64,000 nt of DNA. Origin: Ptiloglossa arizonensis (lineage: Eukaryota; Arthropoda; Insecta; Hymenoptera; Colletidae). The notes under the pieces were generated by a model. It was given only the letters and a program-made list of their open reading frames with translations, had not been told where the DNA came from and made no database searches. Location of the stretch: contig NC_135051.1 in assembly GCF_051014685.1 (NCBI RefSeq), positions 8,699,557-8,763,556 of the forward strand, in the 5' to 3' direction. Of the stretch, positions 1 through 13,889 are shown in pieces (the first letter of the stretch is position 1; each line of letters opens with the position of its first letter). The position numbers were made by a program, and so were the translations under genes.

Positions 1-3000
1 CAACGAGAGTAACGACGAAAGCCGAGACGAGGCAAGATCTTCCTCCTCGGGTAACTTTAATTGTTCGCGTCTTTAAAACCGTGGAGGAACGCGCGGCAAA
101 TATTTCGCGCTTGTATCGTCTTACGAAAGCTCGTTAAAATCAAAGTCGACCGTTCGAGATTTTAACGAGAGTGCTTCGAAACGCTAACGACCGTTTCGTT
201 TGTAACCGGTATCGTGGATCGACGAGTTCGAAAATTTACTCGGGAGGACTAGGCGAGTTTCTAAATTGCATAATACCGGCGGTTGTGTTTGCGCGGAACA
301 GAGCAGCCGATCGGCGGAAGTTAGGATCAAAATCGATGCTGCGAACTTTCGAGAACGACGATCCGAAGAAGTTTCCCTCTGAATTTTGCGCAAGACGGTA
401 ACGATCGTCGCGCGATTTCTGACGTTCGTTGCGGGTAAGCTTCTCCGAGGAACACGCGTAACTTTGCCACGATACCCTGGCCGGAAACTCTCGACGACGA
501 AGCTCCAAGAATTTCCCAGCCGAGGAATCTCAAACGTTCCAACGACCTGCGGTCGACGCAGCTATCTTCGTCGTTAATTTGTTCAACCGTTCCCCGGCGT
601 GACGCAATTCGTCTCGCGACGAAATCGTCCAAGACGATCGATAGGTACATCCGTTGCTTCCTCCGTCCCAAGCACATGGGAATTGGTCACGGATCGACTC
701 GTCTTTCGAACCTTTTCATATTCGCCTCTGTCGATCTTGGGGTTCCAGCGACCCTCCGTACAGTGGACCGGCTCCTCTCGAAATTTTCCAACACCTACCG
801 TTGCTCTTCGGTACTCTCCGAAGAATAAACGAGAGTGCTAATTAGCAAGGTAGCCCGTGTCGCGTCGTGCACGCGCTGCTCGTCGAGTTTCGGTGTAATT
901 AACGACCGAGTCGAAAAGGCGGCCGCTATCGACAACCGTCGAGGCTTCGACGAGTCTGGAATTAATTCGATTCCGGCGATGATAAAGGTTAATTACGCGC
1001 GCGATGGGGGAACGTCGATCGCCGGAAGCTTCCCTTCTGGATAGCAATTCGGTCGGTTGGACCTTCGAACGGACCCGAAACGATCGACGGAAGCATCGTT
1101 TTTCGAAGAAAAAAACAGCCACGCGAAGCTGCCCGTTCCGCTCGTGGCGAGGAAGATCTCCGTTCGTCGAACTTGCCCGATTTACCGGGATCCCGAGGGT
1201 CACGTGCGTGCCAGAACGTGCAATTAGAATCGCTTAATCGTTAGATCGAAGCGACCCGATAGCGTTCACGCGAGAGAACTCGGAACTATACAATTAATCC
1301 TCGAACGCGGGGATTATCCTTATCCCGACGTAGCAATAATTCTTGGTGTATTTTGCTCCGGGCTAGCGGGCGCGCTTATCGCGCGCGCTTCGACCCGTTC
1401 AAGCGGTCGGGGAATAATTTAAAAAGATTATCTATCCGAAAGTGTTCGAGTTCCGAGCGAGAGGAGATCTCGCACGTTTCTGAAAAACCGACTCGCTATT
1501 TTCGGAAACGTCGAAACCCACGGTGGAAAATTACGCGGCACGGCGCACACCGTCCGGTTTTTAATCCGGCGGTGGAATCTAGGCGACGGTTCGTGGGCCG
1601 AAAAGCCACACCGGAAATCGCTTAATTCGTATTCAAGGATCGACGGCACGGCCCGATCGACTGGCATGCGATCCCACCGTCACGTGTCAGATTTCGCTGA
1701 ATTGCCGAGGTTTCCCTTCGACCGACCTCGACGGGTTATGCGTCACAAAAAGTAGATTCTTTACGTGCACAAGCTGGCCTACTTCTCCCTACCCGAACGC
1801 TCGGAGCTTCGAGCGTTCGCCTTGGTTCGCGAACGAGAGAGACCCACCGCGTCAGCGGTTCCACGGGCCGCGCTCGACCTGGCCAATAACGAAAAAAAAA
1901 AAATAAACAATTATCGCTCGCGAGCTACGGCCGACGCAACCTGCGCGAATTCGTCCACCGAAACCCACCCCCGTGGATTTCCATAGGGAAGAACCACCGA
2001 CCGTTTCGGTGGCCCGTTGGCAGATTTCTCTTCGAGGTTATCGCGCACCTATGCCGCGTGACCCGTATTCTTTTAACGACTCTCGCCATCTCGATAAGCG
2101 GCTGCTGGGACGCGAGAACCGTAGAAAATCGAAACGGACCTCGGTACCGGGAGACTTTCGATTCTCCGATGGTCGTTCGTAAAAAATTGCACGCCTACAA
2201 CAATTCCACGATACCGTTTTGCACGAATGGTACAATTAACGGTACCGTTCGCGGCACGGGAACTGAGACGCGAACGTTAATGCGACTTTGGCCGATCCGC
2301 TGTAAACAAAACACGGTGGATCTCCTGTTTCTTCGAGGGGGAAACGTCGGTACGATAATAGACGAACACTCTCCCGCTCAGCCACTCGGTCTGTCTCGGT
2401 TGGTCCCGAGTTTCGCGAAAGTAAACTTCCGGGTAAGCTTCTTACCGATAAGTTTATTAGCCGTCGGTGATAAAACATTCGCCTTTGTTCGTGCTCGTTT
2501 AGCTCGGCGAATAAATGGGGAACCCGCTGTCTGGTAATTACCGTTTCTACGGTTCATTGGTCGCTCGTTAATCGAGAGTCCGATAAATAATCGGAAAGGA
2601 CAGCCGCGACCATTGAGTTAAATCGCGTTCGGAACGATTTCAGACCGACCGGATCTAGACGCGTTTTCCGCAAAAGCTCCCTTATAAGTCCTCGTTATAT
2701 TTGTAATTTAAATGCAGAGCGGAGGCAGATTCGCCGAGGTTCGTTCCAGAAAGGACCCCCGACCGCTGGGAATACTCGCTCGATCCTCTTTCGAGCTCCG
2801 ATTCGGGATGAGCCTTCGATCGCAATCGTCCTCGCGTTTTTCTTCCGTCCTCGAACATTGTCGAGCAGAACCGTGCCTTCGTAGCTGTGTTCCGCAAAGT
2901 GGAAAAAGATAAGGTTTGTAATTTTTCGAGTTCGACGAAAAAGTTGCAATAAACGTGGACCGAGAACACAATTTGCTGGCCGATCGCCAAAATGCGCTCG

Positions 3001-3303
3001 ACGCGTTAAAGATCGCTCTTGTTGGAAGTTTTCCGCTTACCTCGAGTTTCGAGCCGTTTTTCCTCGCCACCTGGTATATCTGCGCTCTAAATCGCAAAGA
3101 GCCGCGTGCATATTTAAACGACGCCCGAAAAAAAAAAGGACGAACGACGTATTTACGTGCCCGAAGAACGGCTTCGGTGCAGGGTCTCGAGTGCTCGCTC
3201 CTTCGTGCAGCGTATTCCCGAGTCGTCGGTCAGCCAGATGCTTGACCTACTGGGGCTTTGAGCTCGTACACTCGAGCTTTATTGGTGACAAGGTCGTGAA
3301 ACG

Positions 3304-3328
3304 CGTCGTCGTCGTCGTCGTCGTCGTC
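3304..3328. repeat. (GTC)n microsatellite
   Basis: About eight uninterrupted GTC units in non-coding sequence. It is translated as poly-Val or poly-Asp in chance ORFs and carries no other signal. Confidence 0.95.
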
Positions 3329-4213
3329 TCTTTCGCGATAACGACGGCGGTCGAGCGTTCCACGTTCTCGTATCACGACTTTCCATGCAGCCTTACGTGT
3401 ATCGCGTGCACTCGTTAAAACCTCCAATCCCCGGCTACGATGAAAGTAACGCGAAGACAACCAGATGTACGGTAAACTCTTCGTAGACTCGTGCCAAGGG
3501 TAGGAGGAATCCGTGCAACTTGTCGACGGAGCTGAAAAGTTCACTCCTGAAAGAAATCGAGCGAAAAATGTTCTTTTTACGTTTCGAAAGCTCACACGGG
3601 ACGCGCGTACGCTCTTCCCTCGTCGAGTACCTATTTGCGAATCTGTACAGCTTTCGATTCGTATACCCGAAAGGGGTATCCGGTCTCACGGCCGACCGTA
3701 TCCGAGGTGAACTCCGAACGAGCAAGGAGACCTCGCCGTAACCGAAGAATAAACTTTGGAAAAACGGTTTCCTCGAGGACCGATCGGCCAACGAACGAAT
3801 CTCGACCTAATTCTCGTCGTTTCGAGCCATCCGTTCCATCCTTCGGCGACAATTTCATAAGAGACCGATGCAACGAACCACGGGGCTATATTTACCAAAC
3901 TCTCGGGGTTGTTGGGAGCGTCGCTGATTGGCACCGGATCCCCCCGTTTAATTAACTCGAAACGATCCGAGATCGCCCGAAAAGGCCAGCTACGCGGCCG
4001 GGAGCCGACTTGGCAATTTCGCGAAAGTGTACCGGGAACTCGAAACAAGTTACCCGCCGCGCGATCCGACTCCGCGCTGCAGAAACGAAGAAGAGGGAGG
4101 CGGAAATACGAAGAGGAATTACCCGGCTATTGTGGCGGGCAAAGCGAGGCTGCATCCGAGACAAGGATCATCTCGTGTTTCCGTCCGAACGAAGTTATCG
4201 CGGCACGGTCGAA

Positions 4214-4220
4214 TAGAGAG

Positions 4221-4263
<43 letters not shown>
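4214..4263. repeat. (GA)n microsatellite
   Basis: A nearly pure GA dinucleotide tract of about 50 bases in the complexin upstream intron, with one GC interruption near its left end. GA tracts can bind GAGA-type factors in insects, but nothing around it shows a promoter. Confidence 0.95.
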
Positions 4264-4265
<2 letters not shown>

Positions 4266-7200
4266 CAGGAATCAATAGGACTAATTCAACGACGTGTTCC
4301 GAATACTAACGGGCGGGACCAACTTGGAGACACTTCTGTTTTCTGGCCCCGTTTCTGCGACTAATTACGAGCCACCCGAGGGATTTTCACCGCATCCGGA
4401 TGGGGAGAGTTCTAATTGGACGACGATGCATCCGCGGAAGGAGGTGCAAAGTTTTGGAAACGATGCACGAGATAGAGTTACCCCGAGTGTTTACGTTCGA
4501 GATCGAAATAGGAGGACCCGGGAACCGCGGTGTCTCGTTCGTAACGAGAATGGAAATGACTCGGGGCGTCGAGGAGAAATTTTACGCGGAACTCTCGCCC
4601 CGAGAAACGGTTGGAAACCATCGCCAATGGAAACCCATCCGTGTACGTCCTTTGCGTAACCGCTCCGGGCCGACGCGAAACCCGTACGCCGAGTTCGAGA
4701 ACGGCGAGCCAACCGCGCTTTCGAATACCGAAGGAAGGGTCAAGGGTCGGGAAGAAAACGGGAAAGAAACCAGGTACCCGTGCACCGACCCTCTTCGAAA
4801 CGAACCGTTCGAAACGTTTGCTCGCAGCGCGATCGGACGGTGGATGGTTCGAGGAGCGGTTTCGAGACACCGGTTTACAGGTGTGGAGGTCTACGACAAA
4901 TTCCTCGCCCTGGACGTTCCTCGTAAATCAAAACCGTGTTCTCGAGTTCTCGTCAAAGTTCGCGGGGATCGTAAACAGCGACGCTTCGTGGAAATATTTC
5001 AATCCAGGCGAGCACGCGAAACCTCGACCGGCACGAACGAAAACGATCGGTCTGCGTCCGTGGTGAACTTTGTCCGGTTTCTTTATCGAGTTCTTCTTTC
5101 CGTCCTCGAGACCCTCGTGATCTCCTTCTTGAAATTAATCGCGAGAAAAATCAGAGTCGCCGGTACGCGAAGGTTTGCAAATTCGAGACGACAAATATTT
5201 ACATAAACGAATCACGGCGAGCGAAAGATCCGATACGTCCTCCCCGATCCTCGTCGAGGAAACGAATAACCGAGGAGCGCCCTCGGCGATCCGACGAGCT
5301 CGTTATTTTAGGCTCAGACACCGAGGAGAGGGAGCCGGGAAACAAGTTCGACCACGCGTCTCCCTCGCCCTTCTAATTTCGATCGCAAACGATACGATCC
5401 ACCGGGGTAAATATTGCCTTTTTTCGACGCGGAGGGCCCAACGGGTCACGGTTTCGAAGAAACATCGACGCGATCGAGGAAAACCGTAAACGTGGAATCC
5501 TTGAGGCTACTTTGGGGCTACGATGCACCGACGAGTGGCCCTCGTCGTGTCTGAATACCGAAGCAAGAGCGTGTTCGAGACCCATTTAAAGAGACTCGAA
5601 GTTGACGGTTGCCCGGCCACCGGCGATACCCCGCGAGGAAATTACCCAGAGTATTTGTACGTTTGCGCGGACGTCAATTAACGGGAATATCCCGATCGCG
5701 TAACGGCCAAATAGAAACGTGAATTCCATTAAACGGACATCAACGAACCGTCCGCGGAGAACTCACAATCGGGGGCGAGCGCGGGCCGCATCGATCGGGC
5801 CAAGAGCAAATTCTACAGATGCGGTTAATTATGCCAGAGTGGCTTAATCGAGACTACTTGACTCGAGCTTATGGCAACCATACGCTTGTTACTCCGACGT
5901 AACCGTGTAAACGTGTCACGTGAATGTCAGATTACTCGCTTCGGCCGGTTATCGATTATTGATTACGTTCCAGTCGTTTGAGACAATACCATAACCGTGA
6001 TCCGCGATCATCGTGTCAACCTCGAACGCCCCTCTCTTCGAAGACCGTGTACGCGGACAAGGTGGCCGCCGAGTACCCCGCCCTCTTAAAAATTCCCTAC
6101 TATTCGGAGAATCCGACGCAAGGCCAATTAACGAGGAAATCTGATTATTCGAAATTTCCCGTCAAGGTAGTCTCGGTCGATCGATCGTCGCCAAACGCAG
6201 CTGGCACGATATTTGGCTTCGGTGCTACCGCTACCGAAACATCTCGTTAGCCGATTCCTGGCGCGCGTTCATACGAAACGAAAGAAAAACTACCGCGGGA
6301 CGAGTTCGAAAACGAGACGCGAAATTTATCGAGAGAAATGCAAGGGAGCGGTTAATAAGATCGATGGCTCGGAACCGGACGAGCCGTGAATCCACTGGAT
6401 TCGAGGCAGCAAGTTCGACGTCTAGTTGCATTAGCGTCGGACGACGGACCGATGTTTTATGCATGAACGGAAAAACGTCCGGACAATTTGTTCCCGGAGC
6501 GTTGCAGGGAGGCAGCATCTCGGTCGATTCGGCTTCTTATCGAGGAGCATCGAAGGGGAATCGATGTCGCGCGAACGACGCGCTAAGATCGCGGACCGAG
6601 GGCGATTCCGTAGGAAAAGGGAGTTTCGGAGAGTCCGAGGGCTGCTGTCCGATTTCGATGCAAATCTCACCCTTCCCGGGGCTTGGTTTTCGACGATCCT
6701 TCCGTGTCCAACCGATGAAAGAAACAAGTCCGCGCGTTCCCTCGATCGAAAACCGATCACCGCCCTCGAAAAACCCTCCGTCCGAAGGAACTAACGAGCG
6801 CGCTTTGGTCGTAAAAAATCGACGTCCCCTCGAAATCGTTTTATTACGCGGCGTGGAATTCGTTGGGCTTCCGGAACACCGAGGAGTCATTTAGGCAGCA
6901 GTCTTGAAAAACGTGTACCCCGTCCATAGAATACGAACGATAAGAATCTGTGTCCCCGACGCGATGTCGGAGCTTGTCGAAGAAACTAGAGCCTCGATCG
7001 GAGCAACGAGGCCCGAATCGCTCGAGGTGGAGCTACCAGATGCCCTATCGCGCCTAACCGTGCGAACCGGTTACCGGAAATTAGGTGCCATTGCCCTCGG
7101 CCGAGTTATCTCGAGCCGAAATTTTTTACAAGTGCCTTCCCCGACCGCCCCGGGAATTATTGCTCGGGTTCGTGGGACAATAAAATGGAAAATTAAGGAG

Positions 7201-8366
7201 CAAGGATCGGCTTCGGTCCCCTCCGACGGAGATAAAAGTTAATAAACGGAATTCCGTTGCGTGCTCTCGGTTCTTATCGGTGGTCGTTAAACGCGATAAC
7301 GGATCGTTGGAACGTACGAGTTGCGTCGACGGTCGATCGAGAATTTCGCATTATACGAACGAACCGGGTCCTCGAGCGCGAAACCAAAGTGGCCAAAGTT
7401 TCGTTAAAATTAGCCCCGGCCGGGTTCGCGAACACATTTCGGAGCAATTTCGCAACTGCGGCCGCAGCTGCACGCGCGCATGGCCGTACGTCGCGATACA
7501 CCACCGCCGATTTTATCGGGCGAATTGCCGAGTTTCCAGCCGAACGGGGACGTTTCGTTCGCGAACGTGCGTGCAACGATCGAACGTGCGCAGAATGGAA
7601 AACGATCGACGAAAATTCACCGACAAATTGTCCCTCTTTCGTTCGAGACCACGGTTGCCCGTCTCCTTCCTCGGTGCTTCTTCGATATTCCCTCGCGAAA
7701 TTACAAACAGAGGAGGAGGAGGACAATTTATCCACGAATGAAGAAACCATCGACGAAACTCGATCGTTTTTGGTACGCGAGAACCGCTCGTTGGGAACAT
7801 CTGTACAACCCAGTGACGGACATTGGCTTCGATCGGACCGATGATCGAATTTACCTTCAACGAAAATTTGCACCGACCGTCGACTCGAACAACGAAAACT
7901 CCGCGCGCCCTTCGGTCCTTGTTAATTCCACCTGTCGCGGGCCCAGAATCGCGAGCATCGAAACACCTCCAGGGTCTCTGGCGCGGTTACGAGACCGGAG
8001 AGACGATCCTCGAAAAACGAAACGTATCGAACGATCGTATCGTAAAACCGGGTTTGCGAGCTCGTAACGATCTTCGCTCGAACGAACGAACGACCGCGGT
8101 CCCACGGATGTTTCTCTTCGTGTCGCGCGTTTGTTCCGCGATGGGCGAACCGTTTGCGAAACGACGCGGGCCGATTGTCGCTGGAATTTCGAGCCGGTTG
8201 GAAAACACGCGCTCGCATAAATTTCGAAGCGGTGAAACGTAGAGGTTCGATTTCGAAAGCGCGGGGACGACATCGTTATCGAGCTACCGTTGATCGGATC
8301 TGCATTTTAACTGGATTTTACAAGACTTAACCGCGTCGTTCCGCTACAGGCCGGCTAACGAGTTGT

Positions 8367-8388
8367 AAAAAAAAAAAAAAAAAAAAAA
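8367..8388. repeat. Poly(A) tract, 22 bases
   Basis: An uninterrupted run of 22 A residues. No retroposon body with coding sequence is visible upstream, so I call only the simple repeat. Confidence 0.9.
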
Positions 8389-11300
8389 GACAGAGAGAAA
8401 ACGAGAAGGATCGGTGCAGATGCGAATCCTCGCTTCGCCGACGAACAATACGCCATCCAATCATCGGCTCGGAGATGTTGCACCTGATGGCGAAACAAGT
8501 TTACGCCGATTTCAAAGGAATCCTAGACACCGTCACGGAATATAGGAATCGTTCTTCCCGCCTCTCTTCCCCGTTCCTGTTTCGGCCGGATTAAGGGCCA
8601 GCTGGAAAGCCGGCTGGACCGAGAAAACGAGAGGATTATTCGCTCGCGAGTGAATTTTCCAGCGAGCGCCGGCAAAGCCGAGGAGAGAGTCTCGCTGCGG
8701 GATTGATGCGAGGCTGCGATCGCAAATTTGATTCTCGCCTACACGGATACGTCTTGTTCGCAATTCCGAGCGAGCTCGATAAATTGTCATCGAAGACGGA
8801 AACAAGTTTTCGCACGCGTTCTCTCGTTCTCTCTTTGGTATCGCAACGAAGCCTCGAAGCGCGTTCCGCTCGATAAAAAATTCAATCAACGCCGCCGAGT
8901 TAATTAAACTACTGTGACGCCGAGGCCGGGATGCCGATATCATCGCGATTCTTTTTCGAAACTTTTGTAGCGCACGCGAGAAACTCGAAACCCCTCTCGG
9001 TCGTCTTGAAAACTACGTGGAACGCGATCAACGAAACGAGTAATTAAATATCGGTCGTTGGATAGCAAACGGGGGAAGAAAACGCGCAGATAGGAACTCG
9101 TGCTCTTTTTAATTCGCGGAGAGAATACCTCCTGGAACGAACCGGGACGAGAGATCGATTAAATCCATCGGATTTGTCCGCGTAGACGATATTATTACAT
9201 TACGTTATATTACGGAACGATGTATTCCGACCGAGAGAACGAATCTCCTCGAGTTCGCGGCGTAATGCGAGAGAATCTTAGCCGAAGATCGATCGAAGCT
9301 CGCTGCCAATCGTTCAATAGGTCCGCGAAAAACTAACTTTTCTCGTGGTCCGTTCTCTCCGATGAACGTTCGGTGAATCGGCGCGCGGACCTTGGAGCGA
9401 CGCCAACGGAACGGAACAATATTTTCGCGGTTCGAGCAACTTTGGCGGATAACTTTGAAAATATTTCCAACCACCTCGTTACCGTCTAATCCTTCTCTAT
9501 TTACCGAAACGATTGGCAACCGGGTTCCACTTCCGGTGGAATTGGCTCTTCCTCCTAACCGAAACCGCATCCCTCGTATGCACGTACTTGGAGTTTCGTG
9601 TCGAGCGGCGATCAATTGTTCCCCGAGCTGGTAATTTCCTCGCTCTCCGGGTTCCTAACGCTCTTGTCCCGGCTAGTTTGAATTTTTTATGCCGGATCAA
9701 AGCGCGGAGCTTAATTTTTCATCGGTGCACCGACGACAACGTTATCGACCCTCGTCGAGCTGGTTTCGAATTTCGTCCACGCTACCATCGGTAATTTAAC
9801 GTCCATTGATCGGTCCTCGCGGCCGGCTGAATTTTAATCGGGAAAATTATACCAAACGCGATAAATAGGTACTATTTGAGGGAATTGCGGCGATACTTGT
9901 TAACCGAATACACGAGTCACTTCGCACTTTCGCGATTCCGCGTATCGCGTTGAAATTATTCTTGCCGCGTGACGCTCGAACCCGAACGATCGTCCAGTGT
10001 TTGCACATTTCGTACGTTTTACGGGCGTAATCCCCTCGCGGCCGACATTTTCACCGATTTCCCGACGTCCTTTCTCGGACGATTGCCGGAGAATTTCATT
10101 TAATCGGACACGAGCGTCGAAAACGGCGAACGCTACCCGCTCGACGGAAATAATTCGCGAAAGAAAGCTCTCGCATTTTCGGTGAAAATAATGCGAGCTC
10201 TCGACGTTAACGAGGATCGCGCGTTAATTCCTTCGCCGGGGAATTAAGCCGCGATCGCCGGGAAAAAAAATGGATCACGGGGAAAAATAAAGGAAAACTC
10301 GTATTAATCTTCGCCGGACGAGCTCTCCTCGGTGCCGCTCGCTCGCTCGCGCGCCTCCCTATCGCGTCCGAGAATTTTTTTGCGAGCAAACAATACGTTA
10401 CTCGTCGTTGGAAATTATCGAAACATTTCGGTACGCTGAAATTATTCCCCGGTGAGTTTTTCCATCGAGGGAAGAATTCTCCTCGCGAGAAGTTTCAGCG
10501 TCACCCGGAGACGATAAGAGGGAGTCGTGGCCCGATATCCCAGTTCTCCCGACAGTTTCCTTAAAAGCTTCCTTTATTAATCTCTTCTTTTGTTATTCGC
10601 CCTTAATTGACAGAGAGTAACAGTGTTTAGCACTCCTGGCCATTCTCTCGATTCCTCGTTGCGGAGCAACAATGCGAAAGGGAACGAGGGCCGAATTCGC
10701 GTTAATGAATTCAACTGCGCATTCACGGCAGTCGGCGTCCCCTCCACCGGCAGCCCGTTTTCTTTAAAGTGCTCCTCGAGCTTTTCTCCGGTTAACTGTA
10801 ACCTAAAATCACGATTTCGTCGTCGAGGGATATCCCGAGGCGCTCGTGGAATTTTTAATCCCGCTGTAAAATCGCACGTCGATCGTCCACGGTGTTGCGC
10901 GACTACCTGACGATATCGAACAGGGGTTCGTCGATGTGGATCTTGAACACCCTGTAGAACGAATCGCGGAAAAATCCACGGGCGGGCGTTCGTCGCTCGT
11001 AAACTCGATTGCTCGCCCGATTAATAACCCCCGAAGGGCCGCGAGTCGTAGGATTCGAGGGTAAAAGGGACCCCTGTCAAACAGAGAGACACACGGCCGA
11101 GGGAGAAAGAACGAACGAACGAACGAAGAAACGTTCGTCGGAGATTGCTTTTCGTCGCTTTCATTTCACCGGCACGCGGATGATTACCGATGACTATCGA
11201 GGCCGCGGTGGCTCGTTTCCTTTGCGTTGCACCCTTTATGCTTCACCTTTTCTCCGCGTTTCTCCGTTCTCCGAGAGAGGAAAATACACACACGCGGCCG

Positions 11301-13388
11301 CGCACACACCGCTAGATTTACTCGAGGTTTCCATACCGTCGTTGTCGTTTGGCTGCCAGACAGAAAAACAATGGCGATTTCGAAGAGAACTCGCGACCAT
11401 CGTTTTCCGCATTTCTCCGTCGCAATTTCTTTTGGAGACCGTTCACGGATCCTTTTGTCTCTTACGGCTGAAGCATCGTGACTCCACCTCGAGAGAAATA
11501 GGCCGTTCTACTCGCGAGCGGGGAATCCTAGAAGATTGATAAACTCGATCCCCTCGTTTCTACGAACGGTTCCCGGGCCTCTGTGCCCCGTTAACGAATA
11601 AATAAACGGTAATTGGACGAAACGCGTAATTCCGGAACGGAATATTTTAATTATCGCGTGGAACACCGCGCGCAGCCGTCGACTTTAAAGGGGCGTGTAA
11701 TCATTAAGAATACCGGTGGAAAAAAATGTCTGGAAAGCGGGATTCAGCGAGACGGCATCGTTTCGCGTAATGATCCGCGTCGCGGATCCGCGGGAACAAA
11801 AAGCCAGCTGCAACGACTCTTGGCCTAGATGCGAAGACAGCCCGAAAGAGGGTCGACTCGCTCGTCTCGCGCTGAAATATCGACTAGAAGCCGTTGATGA
11901 CTCCGGCGCATCGCCGCGCTTTTAAATCATCGCCGGTATTCAAATCCCGGCCAAAGTCGAGTTAAAAAAAGAAGGAGAGGAAAAATATATATATATATAT
12001 AAAAAAGTATCGCGTTTCGTTGCGCAGTCGCGCGACCTGGTCGAACCTCGTTCGAACCTTCGTTGGTTTTCAATCAGGCCTCTGGCCGAAGTAGCTTCCT
12101 CTCGCGATAAGCGCGTTAGACTCGGAGGTGGACAGATCGGATCCTTGTTCGGTAAAAATGTCGATCCGCGAGAAGGTCGTTGTAAATGAAAACGATCCCT
12201 CCTTCGTCGCTCGATTTGCACCGCGGACAATCGTCCTCGTTTGCCATTATGGTCGTTCTTGTTGCGCGACTGCACCCGAGAGACGATGTTTCGACGCGCG
12301 GATGAGTCGTATCGTTCGTAAATCGAGTGGACGAACGTCCGACTTTTATTTTCGTTTCTTATTTTCCCAGTCGCCGGGAGCAAAACATTCCCGGAGGAAA
12401 AAGTTCGATTCTCGTTGAACAATTCCGTGACAAAAACAGAAAATAAGGGGGAAAAAAGGAAAGTAGAGCACCGTTCAGCGGACGAAGCGACCGAATAATA
12501 TTCAGAGTCCGACTAATAACGGATTCTTCCGCTGCGCGGAAATTACCGCGACTTTTAACTGCGCTGAAAGGAATTTAACAAACAAAAGAGAACGAAGTTG
12601 CTCGATCGTCGAGCGAGAGAGCGGTATTTACGCGCCGAGAATCGAGGAAATTGGGTCGAACGCATTGTTTTATTATATTCGATCGTCACAATAGGGAGAA
12701 CCGGAGCGCCGCGAGTTTATATCAATCTCGCTTAATCTCCGAACACTTTCGGGCAAAGGAACTGGGCCAGGTCGCGGCTCGGGATCGGTGTCGCCAAGTA
12801 AATGTAATTAAAGTCCGCCACGGACGGCTGGACACGGAGATAAGTGGATTTTAGTTTCCCCGTCGGAACGAATTTTTCGAAAAGACCGTGTTCCGCGAGA
12901 ACGGGGCCAGACTCGAAAGATAGGACGAGCGAAACGCAACGGGGAACGACGTAATAATGTAAATGCACCGTGTACGCTGCGCAAACGACAAGACGAAGAA
13001 ATTTAACGCGTTCTCGCCAAGTGGAACGGTACGACCAACCGAAACGGTGCACCGTTAAAGCGCCGACGAGCGCGATTAATTAATTAAACGGCGTACGTGT
13101 CAGAACTTGCGTCAAAGAAAAGAAAGAACCTCCCCGAACGATCCGACTTTCCCTCCACCGAAATCGGAGCAGCTCGTTCGGATCAAAGGTGCTCTCGAAA
13201 AAATTAACCGAACAAAAATTGTTAAAGATTACGGTCAACCGCGAATCAACGTTCCTCGATTCCCGGCTACCTGGGTAGTTTCAATTATGCGCGCCACTTT
13301 GTAGAATCTGGGTCCGATTCGAAATAGACGGAGAAAAAGGGAGAAAGAGAGCGAGAGCGTGTGTCGGGCAGCTCGAAGAATGAAAGCG

Positions 13389-13426
13389 GACGGGACGGGA
13401 CGGAACGGAACGGAACGGAACGGAAC
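13389..13426. repeat. GGAAC/GGGAC pentanucleotide tandem repeat
   Basis: Seven consecutive five-base units, first GGGAC then GGAAC, about 460 bases upstream of the complexin exon at 13890. It is a short tandem repeat with no coding meaning. Confidence 0.9.
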
Positions 13427-13889
13427 GTCGTCGTCCCTGGCTCGGACTTCAAAGTACCTTTCCAGTTGGCGAAAACCAGTACTGCGGGAAACAGTGCAAA
13501 TAGAAAGGACGAGATAGCGGACGGATAGCGCGGAAAGAAAGGGAAAACGGCAGACGGCGCCGGGACAGAAGTAGTATTAATTTCCTCGAGCCCGGAGGTC
13601 CTGGCACATCATTCTCCGCCAGACAGCGGGAAAGACGAATCCCTTTCGCTTCCCTTCGGCCCGAGTCCGTGTCTACCTTCTCGATATTGCCAACATCGCG
13701 CGAGCTGGAACTCAAAGCGAGCCAGCTTTACGTAACAACGAACCTCGCGCGAATTTCCCGCGAATTCTTCTCGTTTCTCATCGGTCGCGTCGGTTGGGGG
13801 ATAAAAGGGCACCGTGCCTACCTAACGCGAGTACAGTATACATATCCGAGCGTACAGCGAGTCATTGGTCCTTTTCTTTGTTTTTCCAG

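Larger units (their letters stand above)
1..13889 (+). other. Upstream intron of complexin (gene-free)
   Basis: No coding exon is supportable here. The next coding exon on the + strand (13890) begins with a splice acceptor preceded by a pyrimidine-rich tract and is in phase 1, so this stretch is read as intron (and possibly 5' non-coding sequence) of complexin. I looked for the conserved N-terminal complexin exon and did not find it; it probably lies upstream of the window. The sequence is rich in CpG and poor in stop codons, which gives many chance ORFs on both strands. It contains simple repeats, listed separately. Confidence 0.6.

Noticed and set aside
10918..10975. ACCCTGTAGA, resembling the start of miR-10
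   Set aside because: The match stops after about ten bases, it would lie on the 3' arm of a short poor hairpin, and the rest differs from miR-10.
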